A DNA stretch of 64,000 bases from Streptomyces sp. NBC_01750 (GTDB lineage Bacteria; Actinomycetota; Actinomycetes; Streptomycetales; Streptomycetaceae): positions 2,606,001-2,670,000 of the forward strand of contig NZ_CP109137.1 of the NCBI RefSeq assembly GCF_035918095.1, in the 5' to 3' direction. Shown here one piece after another: positions 24,019 to 33,646 of this stretch. The notes beneath the pieces were generated by a model that saw only the letters and a list, made by a program, of their open reading frames with translations, was not told where the DNA came from and ran no database searches. Made by a program: the position numbers and the translations under genes. Position 1 is the first letter of the stretch, and each line of letters opens with the position of its first letter.

Positions 24019-25017
24019 TCAGACGGCCTTCTCGTTGCGGGCCAGCCATCGCCGGTAGAAGGAGGCGAAGACGATGAGCATCGACAGGATGATGACGCCG
24101 TACGCGGCGGAGCCGGCGTAGTCGCGCGGGTCCTGTCCGAAGCCGAGGCGGTATGCCCAGGTGACGAGGATCTGGGCGTCCGTGCCCGAGTTGTTGCCGA
24201 ACAGCAGGAAGATGACGACGAACTGGTTGAAGGTCCAGATGACGCCGAGCAGGACGACCGTGCTGCTCACCGAGCGCAGGCCGGGAATCGTCACATGGCG
24301 GAAGCGCTGCCAGGGGGTGGCGCCGTCCACCTCGGCGGCCTCGTAGAGCTCGGGCGGGATCGACTGCAGACCGCCGAGCAGAGAGACCATCATGAAGGGG
24401 ACGCCGACCCAGGTGTTGACCATGATGGCGGCGGTCTTCTGCCAGAAAGGCTCACTGAGCCAGGCCGGCGTGGGCAGATGCGCCCATTCCAGAGCCATGT
24501 TGAGGACACCGCCGTCGTCGGCGAGGATCAGCCGCCAGGCGAAGACGGTGACAAAGGTCGGCACCGCCCACGGCAGGATCAGGACCATCCGGTAGAAGGT
24601 GCGGCCGCGGATCTTGCGATTGAGCAGCAGGGCGAGGCCCATGCCGATCCCGTAGTGCAGCGCCACACAGATGGCGGTCCAGACGATGGTCCATATGAAG
24701 TGGGGCCAGAACTGATGGTCGCCACCGGAGAGGATCTCCGCATAGTTGTCGAAACCCACCCACGAGAAGCTGTCGGGGATCTCGTTGACGCCGATCGTCC
24801 GGCCGACGTTGTTGCTGTTGGCATCGGTCAGCGACAGATAGATGCCGCGCACCAGGGGGTAGAGCACCAGCACGCCGATGACCGCGACCACCGGGGCCAC
24901 CATCGCCCAGGCGTACCAATTCCGGTTGTACGACTGCCTGATACGGCTCATCGGCCCGCGGCGCGGCCCGGCGCCACGCTGGGTCTTTCGGCTTCCGCCC
25001 TCGACGGCGACGGTCAT
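24019..25017 (-). CDS. malF: Maltodextrin ABC transporter permease MalF
   Basis: A 332-residue inner-membrane permease, partner of MalG. Hydrophobic helices begin with NWYAWAMVAPVVAVIGVLVL. The EAA motif reads YEAAEVDGATPWQRFRHVTI followed by PGLRSV. It lacks the long periplasmic P2 loop and extra N-terminal helices of the E. coli protein, as is usual in actinobacteria. The start at 25017 follows AAAGG with suitable spacing; a GTG at 25026 is the alternative. The malE-malF spacer contains two long hairpins. Confidence 0.94.
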   Translation of the reverse strand: MTVAVEGGSRKTQRGAGPRRGPMSRIRQSYNRNWYAWAMVAPVVAVIGVLVLYPLVRGIYLSLTDANSNNVGRTIGVNEIPDSFSWVGFDNYAEILSGGDHQFWPHFIWTIVWTAICVALHYGIGMGLALLLNRKIRGRTFYRMVLILPWAVPTFVTVFAWRLILADDGGVLNMALEWAHLPTPAWLSEPFWQKTAAIMVNTWVGVPFMMVSLLGGLQSIPPELYEAAEVDGATPWQRFRHVTIPGLRSVSSTVVLLGVIWTFNQFVVIFLLFGNNSGTDAQILVTWAYRLGFGQDPRDYAGSAAYGVIILSMLIVFASFYRRWLARNEKAV

Positions 25018-25057
25018 CTTCGACACCTTTACGACAGATTCTTGAGCGGGTGTACGG

Positions 25058-25141
25058 CGTGGTGGTACGGCCGGGATCCCGGCCGTACCACCACGGGCGG
25101 CCGTCCGGCCCGCCCCTGTTCGGGGGCGGTCCGGACGGCCG
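25058..25141 (-). promoter_or_regulatory. Two long hairpins in the malE-malF intercistronic region
   Basis: 25058-25095 is a 38-nt perfect palindrome (19-bp arms, no spacer, core CCGGGATCCCGG). 25098-25141 is a second hairpin of about 19 bp with one mismatch and a 5-nt loop. Both sit between the malE stop and the malF start. This position suggests 3' protection of malE mRNA and partial termination, giving more binding protein than permease, as known for other sugar ABC operons. Confidence 0.75.
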
Positions 25142-25150
25142 GCGGCCGCC

Positions 25151-26422
25151 TTAGGAGAAGTCCTTGAGCAGCTTCTTGTAGGACTCGGCGGTGGTGTCCA
25201 GGCCCTTCTGGGTGCTCACCTTGCCCTGAAGGATCGCGGTGAGGTTGGTGCCGAGGTCGGCGAAGAGCGAGCTGTACTCGGGCAGCTCGGGACGCGGCCG
25301 GGCGGAGCCGGCGAGGATCGCCTGGAACTCGGTGATGCCGGGGGTGGCCTTGACCTCGGCGGTGTAGGCGGAGGTGCGGGTCGGCAGCGTGCCGTTCTTC
25401 AGCGCGATCTTGGCCTGGGTCTCACCCGAGGTCATGAAGCCGACGAACTTCTGGGCCGCGGCCTGGTGCGCCTTGTCGGAGCCGGCGTACACGGAGAGGT
25501 TGTGACCGCCCGTCGGGGCGCCGGCCTTGCCGGAGCCGGTGGCCGGGACGTTGGAGATGCCCAGGTTGGCCTTGTCCTTGAAGGCCGCGCCCTTGTAGAT
25601 GTTCGTCAGCTCCCACGGGCCCTGGACGATCATCGCGACCTTGCCGGTGTTGAACGCGTCCATCATGTGGGCGTAGGAGTCGGCGGTCACATCGAGCTTG
25701 GAGACGCCCGGCGCGGCGAGCAGGGCCTTGCTCGTGTCCACGGCCTTGACGGCCTCGGGCGAGTTGACCGTGATCTTCTTGCCGGCGGCGTCGACCATGT
25801 CGGTGCCCTCGCCGAAGAGGAACGGCAGCTCGAAGTAGGCGTCGGCGCGGAGGGTGAAGCCGTCGACGCCGGCCTTCTCCTTGACCGCCTTGGCGACGGT
25901 CTTCACCTCGTCCCAGGTGGCCGGCGCCTTGTCGTAGCCGGCCTTCTTCAGGACTTCCTTGTTCCACATCAGGCCGAGGGAGTCGGTGACGAAGGGGGCA
26001 CCGTAGGTCTTGCCCTGGTACTGAGCCTGCTTGAGGAGCGAGGGAGTGATGTCCCCGGTGTTCTTGAGCGCGTCCGTGCCGTCGAGCGGGGCCAGGAACT
26101 GCGACTTGGCCCAGGAGGCGGTCCAGCCGACCTCGGCGCGGATGATGTCGGGGGCACCCTTGCTGCCGGCCGCGGTCTGGAACTTGTTCTGCGCCTGGTC
26201 GAACGGGACGTTGACGTACTTGACCTTGATGTCCTTGTTCGCCTTTTCGAACTCGGCGATCATCGCCTTGTACGTCGGCGCCTCGTTGGTCGCGTTCGAC
26301 GTGTCCCACCAGGTGAGGGTGACCGGGCCGGCGGCCTTGTCGCCGCCGTCGTCCCCGCCGCATGCCGTCGCTGCCAGTGCCAGTGCCGCTACCAGCGCGG
26401 TGGCCGCTATGCCACGCCTCAT
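25151..26422 (-). CDS. malE: Maltodextrin-binding lipoprotein MalE
   Basis: A 423-residue extracellular solute-binding protein, lipid-anchored through a lipobox Cys (AATACGG at about residue 21). After a Gly/Asp linker the type-1 binding-protein fold starts TLTWWDTSNATNEAPTYKAM and includes MIVQGPWELTNIYKGAAF and the FVGFMTSGETQAKIAL region typical of sugar binders. It is the first gene of malEFG and delivers maltodextrins to MalFG. The ATG at 26422 has an ideal AAGGAG site. It is divergent from the second alpha-glucosidase gene, and operator-like repeats lie between them. Confidence 0.95.
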   Translation of the reverse strand: MRRGIAATALVAALALAATACGGDDGGDKAAGPVTLTWWDTSNATNEAPTYKAMIAEFEKANKDIKVKYVNVPFDQAQNKFQTAAGSKGAPDIIRAEVGWTASWAKSQFLAPLDGTDALKNTGDITPSLLKQAQYQGKTYGAPFVTDSLGLMWNKEVLKKAGYDKAPATWDEVKTVAKAVKEKAGVDGFTLRADAYFELPFLFGEGTDMVDAAGKKITVNSPEAVKAVDTSKALLAAPGVSKLDVTADSYAHMMDAFNTGKVAMIVQGPWELTNIYKGAAFKDKANLGISNVPATGSGKAGAPTGGHNLSVYAGSDKAHQAAAQKFVGFMTSGETQAKIALKNGTLPTRTSAYTAEVKATPGITEFQAILAGSARPRPELPEYSSLFADLGTNLTAILQGKVSTQKGLDTTAESYKKLLKDFS

Positions 26423-26790
26423 GTGAACTCCTTCAGAGATGCCCGAGATGGCGGAGGCGACCAGGCCCCCTGCCGACCGCTCCCTCGCGGCGCCGGGTTC
26501 GGCAGGAACGTAACAAGGATGAAAGAGAGCGGAAAGACCTTGCGGCAATTTTCTGCAAGAGCGGGGGATCGTTACATCCGCGTGTCCTGAGAGTTGCCAT
26601 TGGATCGCTTGACGGCGGCTGTTTCCGCTGCCCCAGGGCGCCCGGGGCAGAGCCCTGCGACACTCCTCGCAAGCTCTTGCAAGGCTGTTATTTTTGTCCC
26701 CCGGGCACCGTCACCATGCGCCCGCACCCACGTTGACCTCGTTAGTTGTACGTCCTCCCCCTGCTCCCGGACCGTACGAGAGGGACTTTC
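26423..26790. promoter_or_regulatory. Divergent malE / alpha-glucosidase promoter region
   Basis: This 368-bp gap carries operator-like elements matching those before the amylase gene: CTTGC at 26539-26543 with GCAAG at 26555-26559, and GCAAG-CT-CTTGC at 26669-26680, running on as CTTGCAAG (26676-26683). The first lies about 115 bp from malE and the second about 110 bp from the glucosidase gene. It is the likely MalR control point for both transcription units. No gene is seen here. Confidence 0.7.
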
Positions 26791-28428
26791 ATGACCCACG
26801 AGCCCGCTTCCGCCGTCGGCCTCCTCGGCCCCGCGGCAGCCCAGGGGCCGCGCCCTGCAAGCTCTTCCACGGAGGATGACGGCTGGTGGCGCGATGCCGT
26901 CATCTACCAGGTGTACGTGCGCTCCTTCGCCGACAGTGACGGTGACGGCGTCGGAGATCTGCCCGGGGCCACCCGGCGTCTGCCCCATCTCGCAGAGCTG
27001 GGCATCGACGCCGTATGGATCACGCCCTTCTACGCCTCGCCACAGGCCGACGGCGGCTACGACGTCGCCGACTACCGGGCGGTGGACCCGCTCTTCGGGG
27101 ATCTCGCCGACGCCGACGATCTCGTCCGCACGGCCCACGCGCTGGGCCTGAAGGTGATCGTGGACATCGTCCCGAACCACACGTCGGACCAGCACCCGTG
27201 GTTCCGGGCCGCGCTCGCGGACCACGACGGGGGCGCGGCCCGCGGGCGCTACTGCTTCCGGCCCGGCAAGGGCGCCGCCGGCGAGCTGCCGCCGAACGAC
27301 TGGGAGTCGGTCTTCGGCGGCCCCGCCTGGACCCGCACTCCGGACGGTGCGTGGTTCCTCCACCTCTTCGCACCCGAGCAGCCCGACCTCAACTGGGACA
27401 ACGAGGAGGTGCACAAGGAGTTCGAGTCGGTGCTGCGCTTCTGGCTGGACCTCGGCGTCGACGGCTTCCGTATCGATGTCGCGCACGGCATGGTCAAAGC
27501 GGCCGGCCTGCCGGACATCGGCCACAAGGAACAGGCCAGGCTGATCGGCGCCCAGAAGCTGCCCTTCTTCGACCAGGACGGCGTACACGAGATCCACCGC
27601 TCCTGGCGCAGGCTCCTCGACTCCTACCCCGGCGACCGGATCGGCGTCGCCGAGGCCTGGGCCCCCAGCCCGGACCGGCTCGCGCTGTACGTACGCCCCG
27701 ACGAGCTGCACCAGGCCTTCAACTTCCAGTTCCTGCGGTGCCCTTGGGATCCCGGGGCGATGCGCGGCGTGATCGACGAGTCACTGGCCGCCACCGCATC
27801 GGTGGGGGCCACCACCACCTGGGTGCTCTCCAACCACGACGTGGTCCGCCACACCACCCGCTACGGCGGCGGGAAGCAGGGGCTGCGCCGGGCCCGCGCG
27901 GCCGCGCTGCTCATGCTCGCGCTGCCCGGTTCGACGTACATCTACCAGGGCGAGGAGCTCGGACTGCCCGAGGTCACCGATCTGCCGAGCGAGGTGCGCC
28001 AGGACCCCGCCTTCTTCCGCGCGGCGGGGCAGGACGGCTTCCGCGACGGCTGCCGCGTACCGATCCCCTGGTCCGGCGAGGAGCCGCCGTACGGGTTCGG
28101 CCCCGGATCCAGCTGGCTGCCCCAGCCGGACAGCTGGCGGGAGCTGTCCGTGGCGGCCCAGACCGGCGACCCGCACTCGACGCTCGAGCTCTACCGCTCG
28201 GCGCTGGCGCTCCGCCGTGAGCTGCCGGGCGGCCCGATGCGGTGGCTGCCGGGCCCCGAAGGGCTGCTCGCCCTGTCCCGCCCGGGCCTGGTCTGCACCC
28301 TCAACACCACCGGATCGGTGATCGAACTGCCCCTGCCGGGACAGCTGCTGCTCTCCTCAGGGACCTTGGAGCCGACGGGTGACACAGCCCGTATTCCGGC
28401 TGATTGCTGTGCGTGGTGGGCAATCTGA
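26791..28428 (+). CDS. Alpha-glucosidase paralogue, GH13
   Basis: A 545-residue cytoplasmic GH13 glucosidase, closely similar to the aglA product (21276-22943) across the whole length. Shared motifs are WWRDAVIYQVYVRSFADSDG, VIVDIVPNHTS, GFRIDVAHGM, AEAW and WVLSNHDVVRH. It has about 30 extra low-complexity residues at the N-terminus rather than a signal peptide. It should hydrolyse maltodextrins inside the cell; how its specificity differs from its paralogue is unknown. The ATG at 26791 has GAGAGGGA upstream. malR follows only 25 bp downstream, so they form an operon divergent from malEFG. Confidence 0.92.
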   Translation: MTHEPASAVGLLGPAAAQGPRPASSSTEDDGWWRDAVIYQVYVRSFADSDGDGVGDLPGATRRLPHLAELGIDAVWITPFYASPQADGGYDVADYRAVDPLFGDLADADDLVRTAHALGLKVIVDIVPNHTSDQHPWFRAALADHDGGAARGRYCFRPGKGAAGELPPNDWESVFGGPAWTRTPDGAWFLHLFAPEQPDLNWDNEEVHKEFESVLRFWLDLGVDGFRIDVAHGMVKAAGLPDIGHKEQARLIGAQKLPFFDQDGVHEIHRSWRRLLDSYPGDRIGVAEAWAPSPDRLALYVRPDELHQAFNFQFLRCPWDPGAMRGVIDESLAATASVGATTTWVLSNHDVVRHTTRYGGGKQGLRRARAAALLMLALPGSTYIYQGEELGLPEVTDLPSEVRQDPAFFRAAGQDGFRDGCRVPIPWSGEEPPYGFGPGSSWLPQPDSWRELSVAAQTGDPHSTLELYRSALALRRELPGGPMRWLPGPEGLLALSRPGLVCTLNTTGSVIELPLPGQLLLSSGTLEPTGDTARIPADCCAWWAI

Positions 28429-28453
28429 CGTGCGACCGGTACAGTCCAATCCT

Positions 28454-29485
28454 GTGACCGCACGGCTTGCCGACATCGCAGCCCAGGCGGGGGTCAGCGA
28501 AGCCACAGTCAGCCGCGTGCTCAACGGCAAGCCCGGTGTGGCCGCGGCAACCCGCGAATCCGTACTCGCCGCGCTCGACGTGCTCGGATATGAGCGCCCC
28601 GTGCGCCTGCGGCAGCGCAGCGCCGGCCTGGTCGGCCTCATAACGCCGGAGCTGGACAACCCGATCTTCCCGGCACTCGCCCAGGTCATCGGCCAGGCAC
28701 TGACCCGGCAGGGCTACACCCCGGTCCTGGCCACCCAGACCCCGGGCGGCTCCACCGAGGACGAGCTCACCGAAATGCTGGTGGACCGCGGGGTCTCCGG
28801 AATCATCTTCGTCTCGGGCCTGCACGCCGACACCACGGCCGATATGCAGCGCTACGACCAGCTCCGCGGGCAGGGTGTCCCCTATGTCCTGCTGGGCGGC
28901 TTCTCGTCCAAGGTGAAGGCCCCCTTCGTCTCGCCCGACGACCGGGCCGCGATGCACCTCGCGGTGACCCATCTCGCCTCGCTCGGCCACACCCGGATCG
29001 GCCTGGCGGTCGGCCCGAAGCGCTTCGTTCCCGTGCTGCGGAAGATCGAGGGCTTCCAGCAGGCGATGGAGAATCAACTCGGCCTCGCCCCCGAGGAGTC
29101 CGAAGAGCTCATACAGCACTCCCTCTACACGCTGGAAGGCGGTCAGGCCGCGGCAAGCGCCCTGATCGGGCTCGGCTGCACCGCCGTGGTCTGCGCGAGC
29201 GACATGATGGCGCTCGGCGCGATCCGGGCGGCCCGTGGACTGGGTCTGAAGGTGCCGCGGGATGTATCCGTGGTGGGCTTCGACGACTCTCCGCTCATAG
29301 CGTTCACGGACCCGCCGCTGACCACCATCCGGCAGCCGGTGCAGGCCATGGGTCAGGCGGCCGTCCGCACCCTCCTGGAGGAGATCGGCGGCACCCCCGC
29401 CCCGCACAGCGAGTTCGTTTTCATGCCCGAACTGGTGGTTCGCGGTTCAACGGCTTCCGGACCCGGAGCCGCCGGGCGTACGTGA
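28454..29485 (+). CDS. malR: Maltose operon repressor MalR, LacI family
   Basis: A 343-residue LacI/GalR repressor. The helix-turn-helix is RLADIAAQAGVSEATVSRVL followed by NGKPGV; the effector domain has LVGLITPELDNPIFPAL and VVGFDDSPLIAFTDPPLTTI. It strongly resembles Streptomyces MalR/Reg1, which represses mal and amylase genes and responds to maltodextrin. I chose the GTG at 28454 because the regulator family begins directly with TARLADI; a GTG at 28430 would add eight residues. It is co-transcribed with the upstream glucosidase and divergent from malEFG. Confidence 0.92.
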   Translation: MTARLADIAAQAGVSEATVSRVLNGKPGVAAATRESVLAALDVLGYERPVRLRQRSAGLVGLITPELDNPIFPALAQVIGQALTRQGYTPVLATQTPGGSTEDELTEMLVDRGVSGIIFVSGLHADTTADMQRYDQLRGQGVPYVLLGGFSSKVKAPFVSPDDRAAMHLAVTHLASLGHTRIGLAVGPKRFVPVLRKIEGFQQAMENQLGLAPEESEELIQHSLYTLEGGQAAASALIGLGCTAVVCASDMMALGAIRAARGLGLKVPRDVSVVGFDDSPLIAFTDPPLTTIRQPVQAMGQAAVRTLLEEIGGTPAPHSEFVFMPELVVRGSTASGPGAAGRT

Positions 29486-29570
29486 GTCGTCCGCAAGGGG
29501 TAGCGGATGCGTCGGCAACCCAACCCTGGGATGACCGGTCGGAGGACGGCATCTGGCAGACTCTCGTCCT

Positions 29571-30455
29571 ATGGGTGAAACGACCGTGAAGACCATGGAA
29601 AGCCGGACGGCTGCTCCGTCACCCACGGTGGACGAGGCCGCCGACGCGCCCGCGCGCATCCGGCTGCACACACTACGGTCGCCCCGCCGCCCGCGGATCT
29701 GGTTCGAAGTCCTGCTGATCGCGGTCAGTTACTGGACATATTCGCTGGTCCGCAACGCCGTGCCGGAGCAGAAGACGCAGGCACTGCGCAACGCCGACTG
29801 GATCTGGGACGCCGAGCAGTGGCTGGGCATCGCGGTGGAGCAGACGGTCAACCACGCCGTGAATTCGGTGACATGGCTGATCGTTTCGATGAACTACTAC
29901 TACGCCACCCTGCACTTCATTGTGACGATCGGCGTACTGGTGTGGCTCTACCGGTGGCATCCGGGCCGATACGCGGCTGCCCGTTCCGCCCTTTTCGCCA
30001 CGACAGGTGTGGCTTTGGTCGGCTATTACCTGTACCCGCTCGCACCGCCCCGGTTGATGAACGGCCACGACTTCGTCGACACGGTCCTGGTCCACCACAC
30101 CTGGGGTTCCATGGCCTCGGGCAACCTCAAGAACATGTCGAACCAGTACGCGGCGATGCCGTCGATGCACATCGGCTGGTCGCTCTGGTGCGGTCTCATC
30201 ATTTTCGCCGTTGCCTCGGCGCCGTGGGCGAAGATCCTCGGCATCCTCTACCCGACGGCGACCCTGGTCGTCATCGTGGCCACGGCGAACCACTTCTGGC
30301 TGGACGCGGTGGGCGGCATGATGTGTCTGGCGTTCGGCTTCACCGTCTCGTACGCCTGGTACCGGACGCTGCCGCATCGGCTGCCGCGGCTGGTGGAGAA
30401 GAGCGACGGCACCAGCCGGCCGCTCCCCCGGTTCAGCTCCGGGCAGCTGTCCTGA
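29571..30455 (+). CDS. PAP2-family membrane phosphatase/transferase
   Basis: A 294-residue multi-spanning membrane protein of the PAP2_3 group (PF14378), related to actinobacterial inositol-phosphotransferase and phosphatidic-acid-phosphatase-like enzymes. Motifs are YYLYPLAPPRLMNGHDFVDT, the catalytic AMPSMHIGWS with its His, and ANHFWLDAVGG with the second His. About six hydrophobic helices are visible, the first at residues about 45-62. A likely role is transfer or hydrolysis of phosphate on membrane lipid or inositol intermediates; the exact substrate is unknown. It is followed by the convergent glnE gene. Confidence 0.85.
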   Translation: MGETTVKTMESRTAAPSPTVDEAADAPARIRLHTLRSPRRPRIWFEVLLIAVSYWTYSLVRNAVPEQKTQALRNADWIWDAEQWLGIAVEQTVNHAVNSVTWLIVSMNYYYATLHFIVTIGVLVWLYRWHPGRYAAARSALFATTGVALVGYYLYPLAPPRLMNGHDFVDTVLVHHTWGSMASGNLKNMSNQYAAMPSMHIGWSLWCGLIIFAVASAPWAKILGILYPTATLVVIVATANHFWLDAVGGMMCLAFGFTVSYAWYRTLPHRLPRLVEKSDGTSRPLPRFSSGQLS

Positions 30456-30506
30456 CCTCCTGACGCCGCCGCGCGCACCCTGCTGCGCCCCGCTGCCTGC
30501 GCACCG

Positions 30507-33494
30507 CTACGCGCCGTAGAACAGCTCCTCCACCACGGCGCGCGCTCTGCGCGTGATCCGGCGGTAGTCGTCCAGCATGTCGCCGACACGCCCCGGGCCG
30601 TATCCCAAGTACCGGCCCACCGCGCCCAGTTCGCGGCCGTCCGACGGGAAGGTGTCACCTGCCCGGCCGCGTACCAGCATCACGCCGTTGCGCACCCGGG
30701 TCGCCAGCACCCAGGCCTCGTCCAGGATCTGCGCGTCCTCCGTGGAGATGAGGCCCGCCGCGTGCGTGGCCGCCAGCGCCTCGCGGGTGCGGGTCGTCCG
30801 CAGGCCCGGTTCCGCCCAGCCGTGGCGCATCTGGAACAGCTGGACCGTCCATTCCACATCGCTCAGCCCGCCGCGGCCCAGCTTGGTGTGGAGCGTGGGA
30901 TCCGCGCCGCGTGGGAGTCGTTCGGACTCCATCCGGGCCTTCAGCCGGCGGATCTCGCGGATCGCGTCGTCACCGAGCCCCTCTGCCGGATAGCGCAGGG
31001 GGTCGATCAGATCGATGAAGCGCCTGCCCAGGTCCGCGTCGCCGGCCATCGGCTCCGCCCGCAGCAGCGCCTGGCTCTCCCACACCAGGGACCAGCGCCG
31101 GTAGTAGGCCTCGTAGGAGGCGAGCGTGCGGACCACGGGGCCGCTCTTGCCTTCGGGACGCAGATCCGCGTCGATCAGAAGCGGCGGGTCCGTGGTGGGC
31201 AGCTGAAGCAGCCTGCGCATCTCCGCGACGACCGCGTTCGCGGCCCGCGACGCCTCCTGCTCGTCCACGCCCTCACGCGGTTCGTGGACGAAGAGCACAT
31301 CCGCGTCGGAGCCGTAACTCTGCTCACGGCCGCCGAAGCGGCCCATGCCGATGACCGCGAACCGCGTCGGCAGCGTGTCGCCCCACTGCGCGCGCACGGC
31401 GGCCCTCAGCGCGCCCGAGACCGTCGCGGCGTTCAGGTCCGTGACCGCGTTCCCGACCCGGTCCACGAGCTCGCCCGGGTCGGCCTCGGCCGGGTTGTCC
31501 TCGGTGCCGTACGAGCCGATCAGATCCGCCGCGGCGGTACGGAACAGCTCCCGGCGGCGTACGCCACGGACCGCGGCGACCGCGGCCTCCGCCGTGTCCG
31601 CGCGTCCGACGGCTGCCAGAACCTCCTGTTCGAGCGCGTCGCTGCAGCGCGGTGCGAGACCCTCCGGGTCGCCCAGCAGGGCCACCGCCTCCGGGGCTCG
31701 CAGCAGCAGGTCCGGGGCGAGCCGCCCGGCGGACAGAACCCGCGCCAGATTCTCCGCGGCCGCGCCCTCGTCCCGCAGCAGCCGCAGATACCAGGGTGTC
31801 TTGCCGAGCGCGTCGGACACCTTGCGGAAGCCGAGCAGACCGGCGTCCGGGTCGGCCGAGTCGGCGAACCAGCCGAGCAGCACCGGCAGCAGCGTGCGCT
31901 GGATCGCGGCCTTCCGGGTCACGCCCGACGACAGGGCCTCCAGATGGCGCAGGGCGGCGCCGGGATCGGCGTAACCCAGCGCCTCCAGCCGCTGCCGCGC
32001 CGCCTTCGGGCTGAGCCGCGTCTCGCCGGGGGTGAGCTGGGCGACGGCATCGAGCAGCGGCCGGTAGAAGATCTTCTCGTGCAGCCGTCGCACCACAGAC
32101 GCGTGGCGCTTCCACTCCTTGTTGAGCTCGCCGACCGGGTCCGTACGCAGTCCGAGCGAACGCCCGAGGCGGCGCAGATCGGCCGCGTCCTCCGGCACCA
32201 GATGCGTACGCCGCAGCCGGTACAGCTGGATGTGGTGCTCCATGGCGCGCAGGAAGCGGTACGCCAGGTCCAGCTGCGCGGCGTCGGCCCGGCCCACATA
32301 TCCACCGTGCGCCAGCGCCCGCAGGGCCTCCAGTGTGGTGCCGCTGTGCAGCGTCGCGTCGCTGCGCCCGTGCACCAGTTGCAGCAGCTGTACGGCGAAC
32401 TCGACGTCCCGCAGGCCTCCGGGGCCGAGCTTGAGCTCGCGCTCCACCTCGGCGACCGGGATGTTGTCGACGACGCGACGGCGCATCTTCTGCACGTCGG
32501 CGACGAAGTTCTCGCGTTCCGCGGCCTGCCACACCAGCGGTGCGACGGCTTCGATGTAGTCCTCGCCGAGCGCGAGGTCACCGGCGACCGGACGGGCCTT
32601 GAGCAGCGCCTGGAACTCCCAGGTCTTGGCCCAGCGCTGGTAGTACGCGAGATGGCTGGAGAGCGTACGGACCAGCGGGCCATTGCGCCCCTCGGGCCGC
32701 AGATTGGCGTCGACCGGCCAGATGGTGCCCTCGACCGTCGTCTCGGAGCAGATCCGCATCAGGTGGGAGGCCAGCCGGGTCGCGGCCTGGACGGCCTTGC
32801 TCTCGTCGGCGCCCTCCACCGGTTCACCGACGAAGATGACGTCCACGTCGGAGACGTAGTTGAGTTCATGGCCGCCGCACTTGCCCATGGCGACGACCGC
32901 GAGCCGGCACTGCACCGCGTCGGCGGGCGCGGCGGCGCGTGCGATGGCGAGGGCCGCCCGCAGTGTGGCCGTCGCCAGGTCGGCCAGTTCGGCGGCGGTC
33001 TCGGCGACATCGGTCGTACCGCACACATCGCGGGCGGCTATGGCCAGCAGGCACCGCCGGTAGGCGACCCGCAGGGTGACCGGGTCGGTGGCGTCGGCGA
33101 GGCCGCGTTCGAAGTCGGCGACGCCCGGGTGCAGATCGGTCGCCTCGTACGTCACGAGGGCCTGCCAGTCGCGCGGGTGGCGGGCCAGGTGGTCGCCGAG
33201 CGCCTCGGAGGCGCCGAGCACTCCGAGCAACCGGTCACGGAGCGGTTTCGCGGTGATCAGGGTGTCGAGGAGGCTCTGGCGCTCGGCCGGGTCCTGCGCC
33301 TCCACCAGCCGTACGAGGCCACGGAGCGCGAGGTCGGGGTCGGCGGTGGCCCCGAGCGCGTCGAGCAGCACCGGGTCCGTCCGCGCGGAGGACATGTCGG
33401 GGATGTCGAGGAGACGTTCGGCGGCGGAGGGATCGGTGAAGCCGTGCCGCAGCAGTCGGGTGAAGTTACTGCTCCTGCGCCCCGGCACCGTCAT
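30507..33494 (-). CDS. glnE: Glutamine synthetase adenylyltransferase/deadenylylase GlnE
   Basis: A 995-residue bifunctional regulator of glutamine synthetase I. Two nucleotidyltransferase domains each carry the GG-x-E-x-Y-x-SD-x-D motif: MGKCGGHELNYVSDVDVIFV in the N-terminal (deadenylylase) half and GRFGGREQSYGSDADVLFV in the C-terminal (adenylyltransferase) half. Each is followed by a GlnD UR-UTase-type helical domain. It attaches or removes AMP on GlnA according to nitrogen status. Length agrees with the family. glnA2, which encodes a GS-like enzyme, lies 13 kb downstream; its product appears to lack the target tyrosine. The start at 33494 has GGAGACGGCGGA upstream. Confidence 0.96.
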   Translation of the reverse strand: MTVPGRRSSNFTRLLRHGFTDPSAAERLLDIPDMSSARTDPVLLDALGATADPDLALRGLVRLVEAQDPAERQSLLDTLITAKPLRDRLLGVLGASEALGDHLARHPRDWQALVTYEATDLHPGVADFERGLADATDPVTLRVAYRRCLLAIAARDVCGTTDVAETAAELADLATATLRAALAIARAAAPADAVQCRLAVVAMGKCGGHELNYVSDVDVIFVGEPVEGADESKAVQAATRLASHLMRICSETTVEGTIWPVDANLRPEGRNGPLVRTLSSHLAYYQRWAKTWEFQALLKARPVAGDLALGEDYIEAVAPLVWQAAERENFVADVQKMRRRVVDNIPVAEVERELKLGPGGLRDVEFAVQLLQLVHGRSDATLHSGTTLEALRALAHGGYVGRADAAQLDLAYRFLRAMEHHIQLYRLRRTHLVPEDAADLRRLGRSLGLRTDPVGELNKEWKRHASVVRRLHEKIFYRPLLDAVAQLTPGETRLSPKAARQRLEALGYADPGAALRHLEALSSGVTRKAAIQRTLLPVLLGWFADSADPDAGLLGFRKVSDALGKTPWYLRLLRDEGAAAENLARVLSAGRLAPDLLLRAPEAVALLGDPEGLAPRCSDALEQEVLAAVGRADTAEAAVAAVRGVRRRELFRTAAADLIGSYGTEDNPAEADPGELVDRVGNAVTDLNAATVSGALRAAVRAQWGDTLPTRFAVIGMGRFGGREQSYGSDADVLFVHEPREGVDEQEASRAANAVVAEMRRLLQLPTTDPPLLIDADLRPEGKSGPVVRTLASYEAYYRRWSLVWESQALLRAEPMAGDADLGRRFIDLIDPLRYPAEGLGDDAIREIRRLKARMESERLPRGADPTLHTKLGRGGLSDVEWTVQLFQMRHGWAEPGLRTTRTREALAATHAAGLISTEDAQILDEAWVLATRVRNGVMLVRGRAGDTFPSDGRELGAVGRYLGYGPGRVGDMLDDYRRITRRARAVVEELFYGA

Positions 33495-33646
33495 TCCGCC
33501 GTCTCCCGTCCTGCTTGCCTGTCCTGCTTGCCCTGTTCCGGCCGGGCGCTGCGGTCCCGTACCGGCCGATCAAGGTCCGGATTCGAGCGTAGCCGCAGGG
33601 GCGCTCGCGGGACCCCGCTGATCGGCGGGCCCTTCCGGACGTTTCC

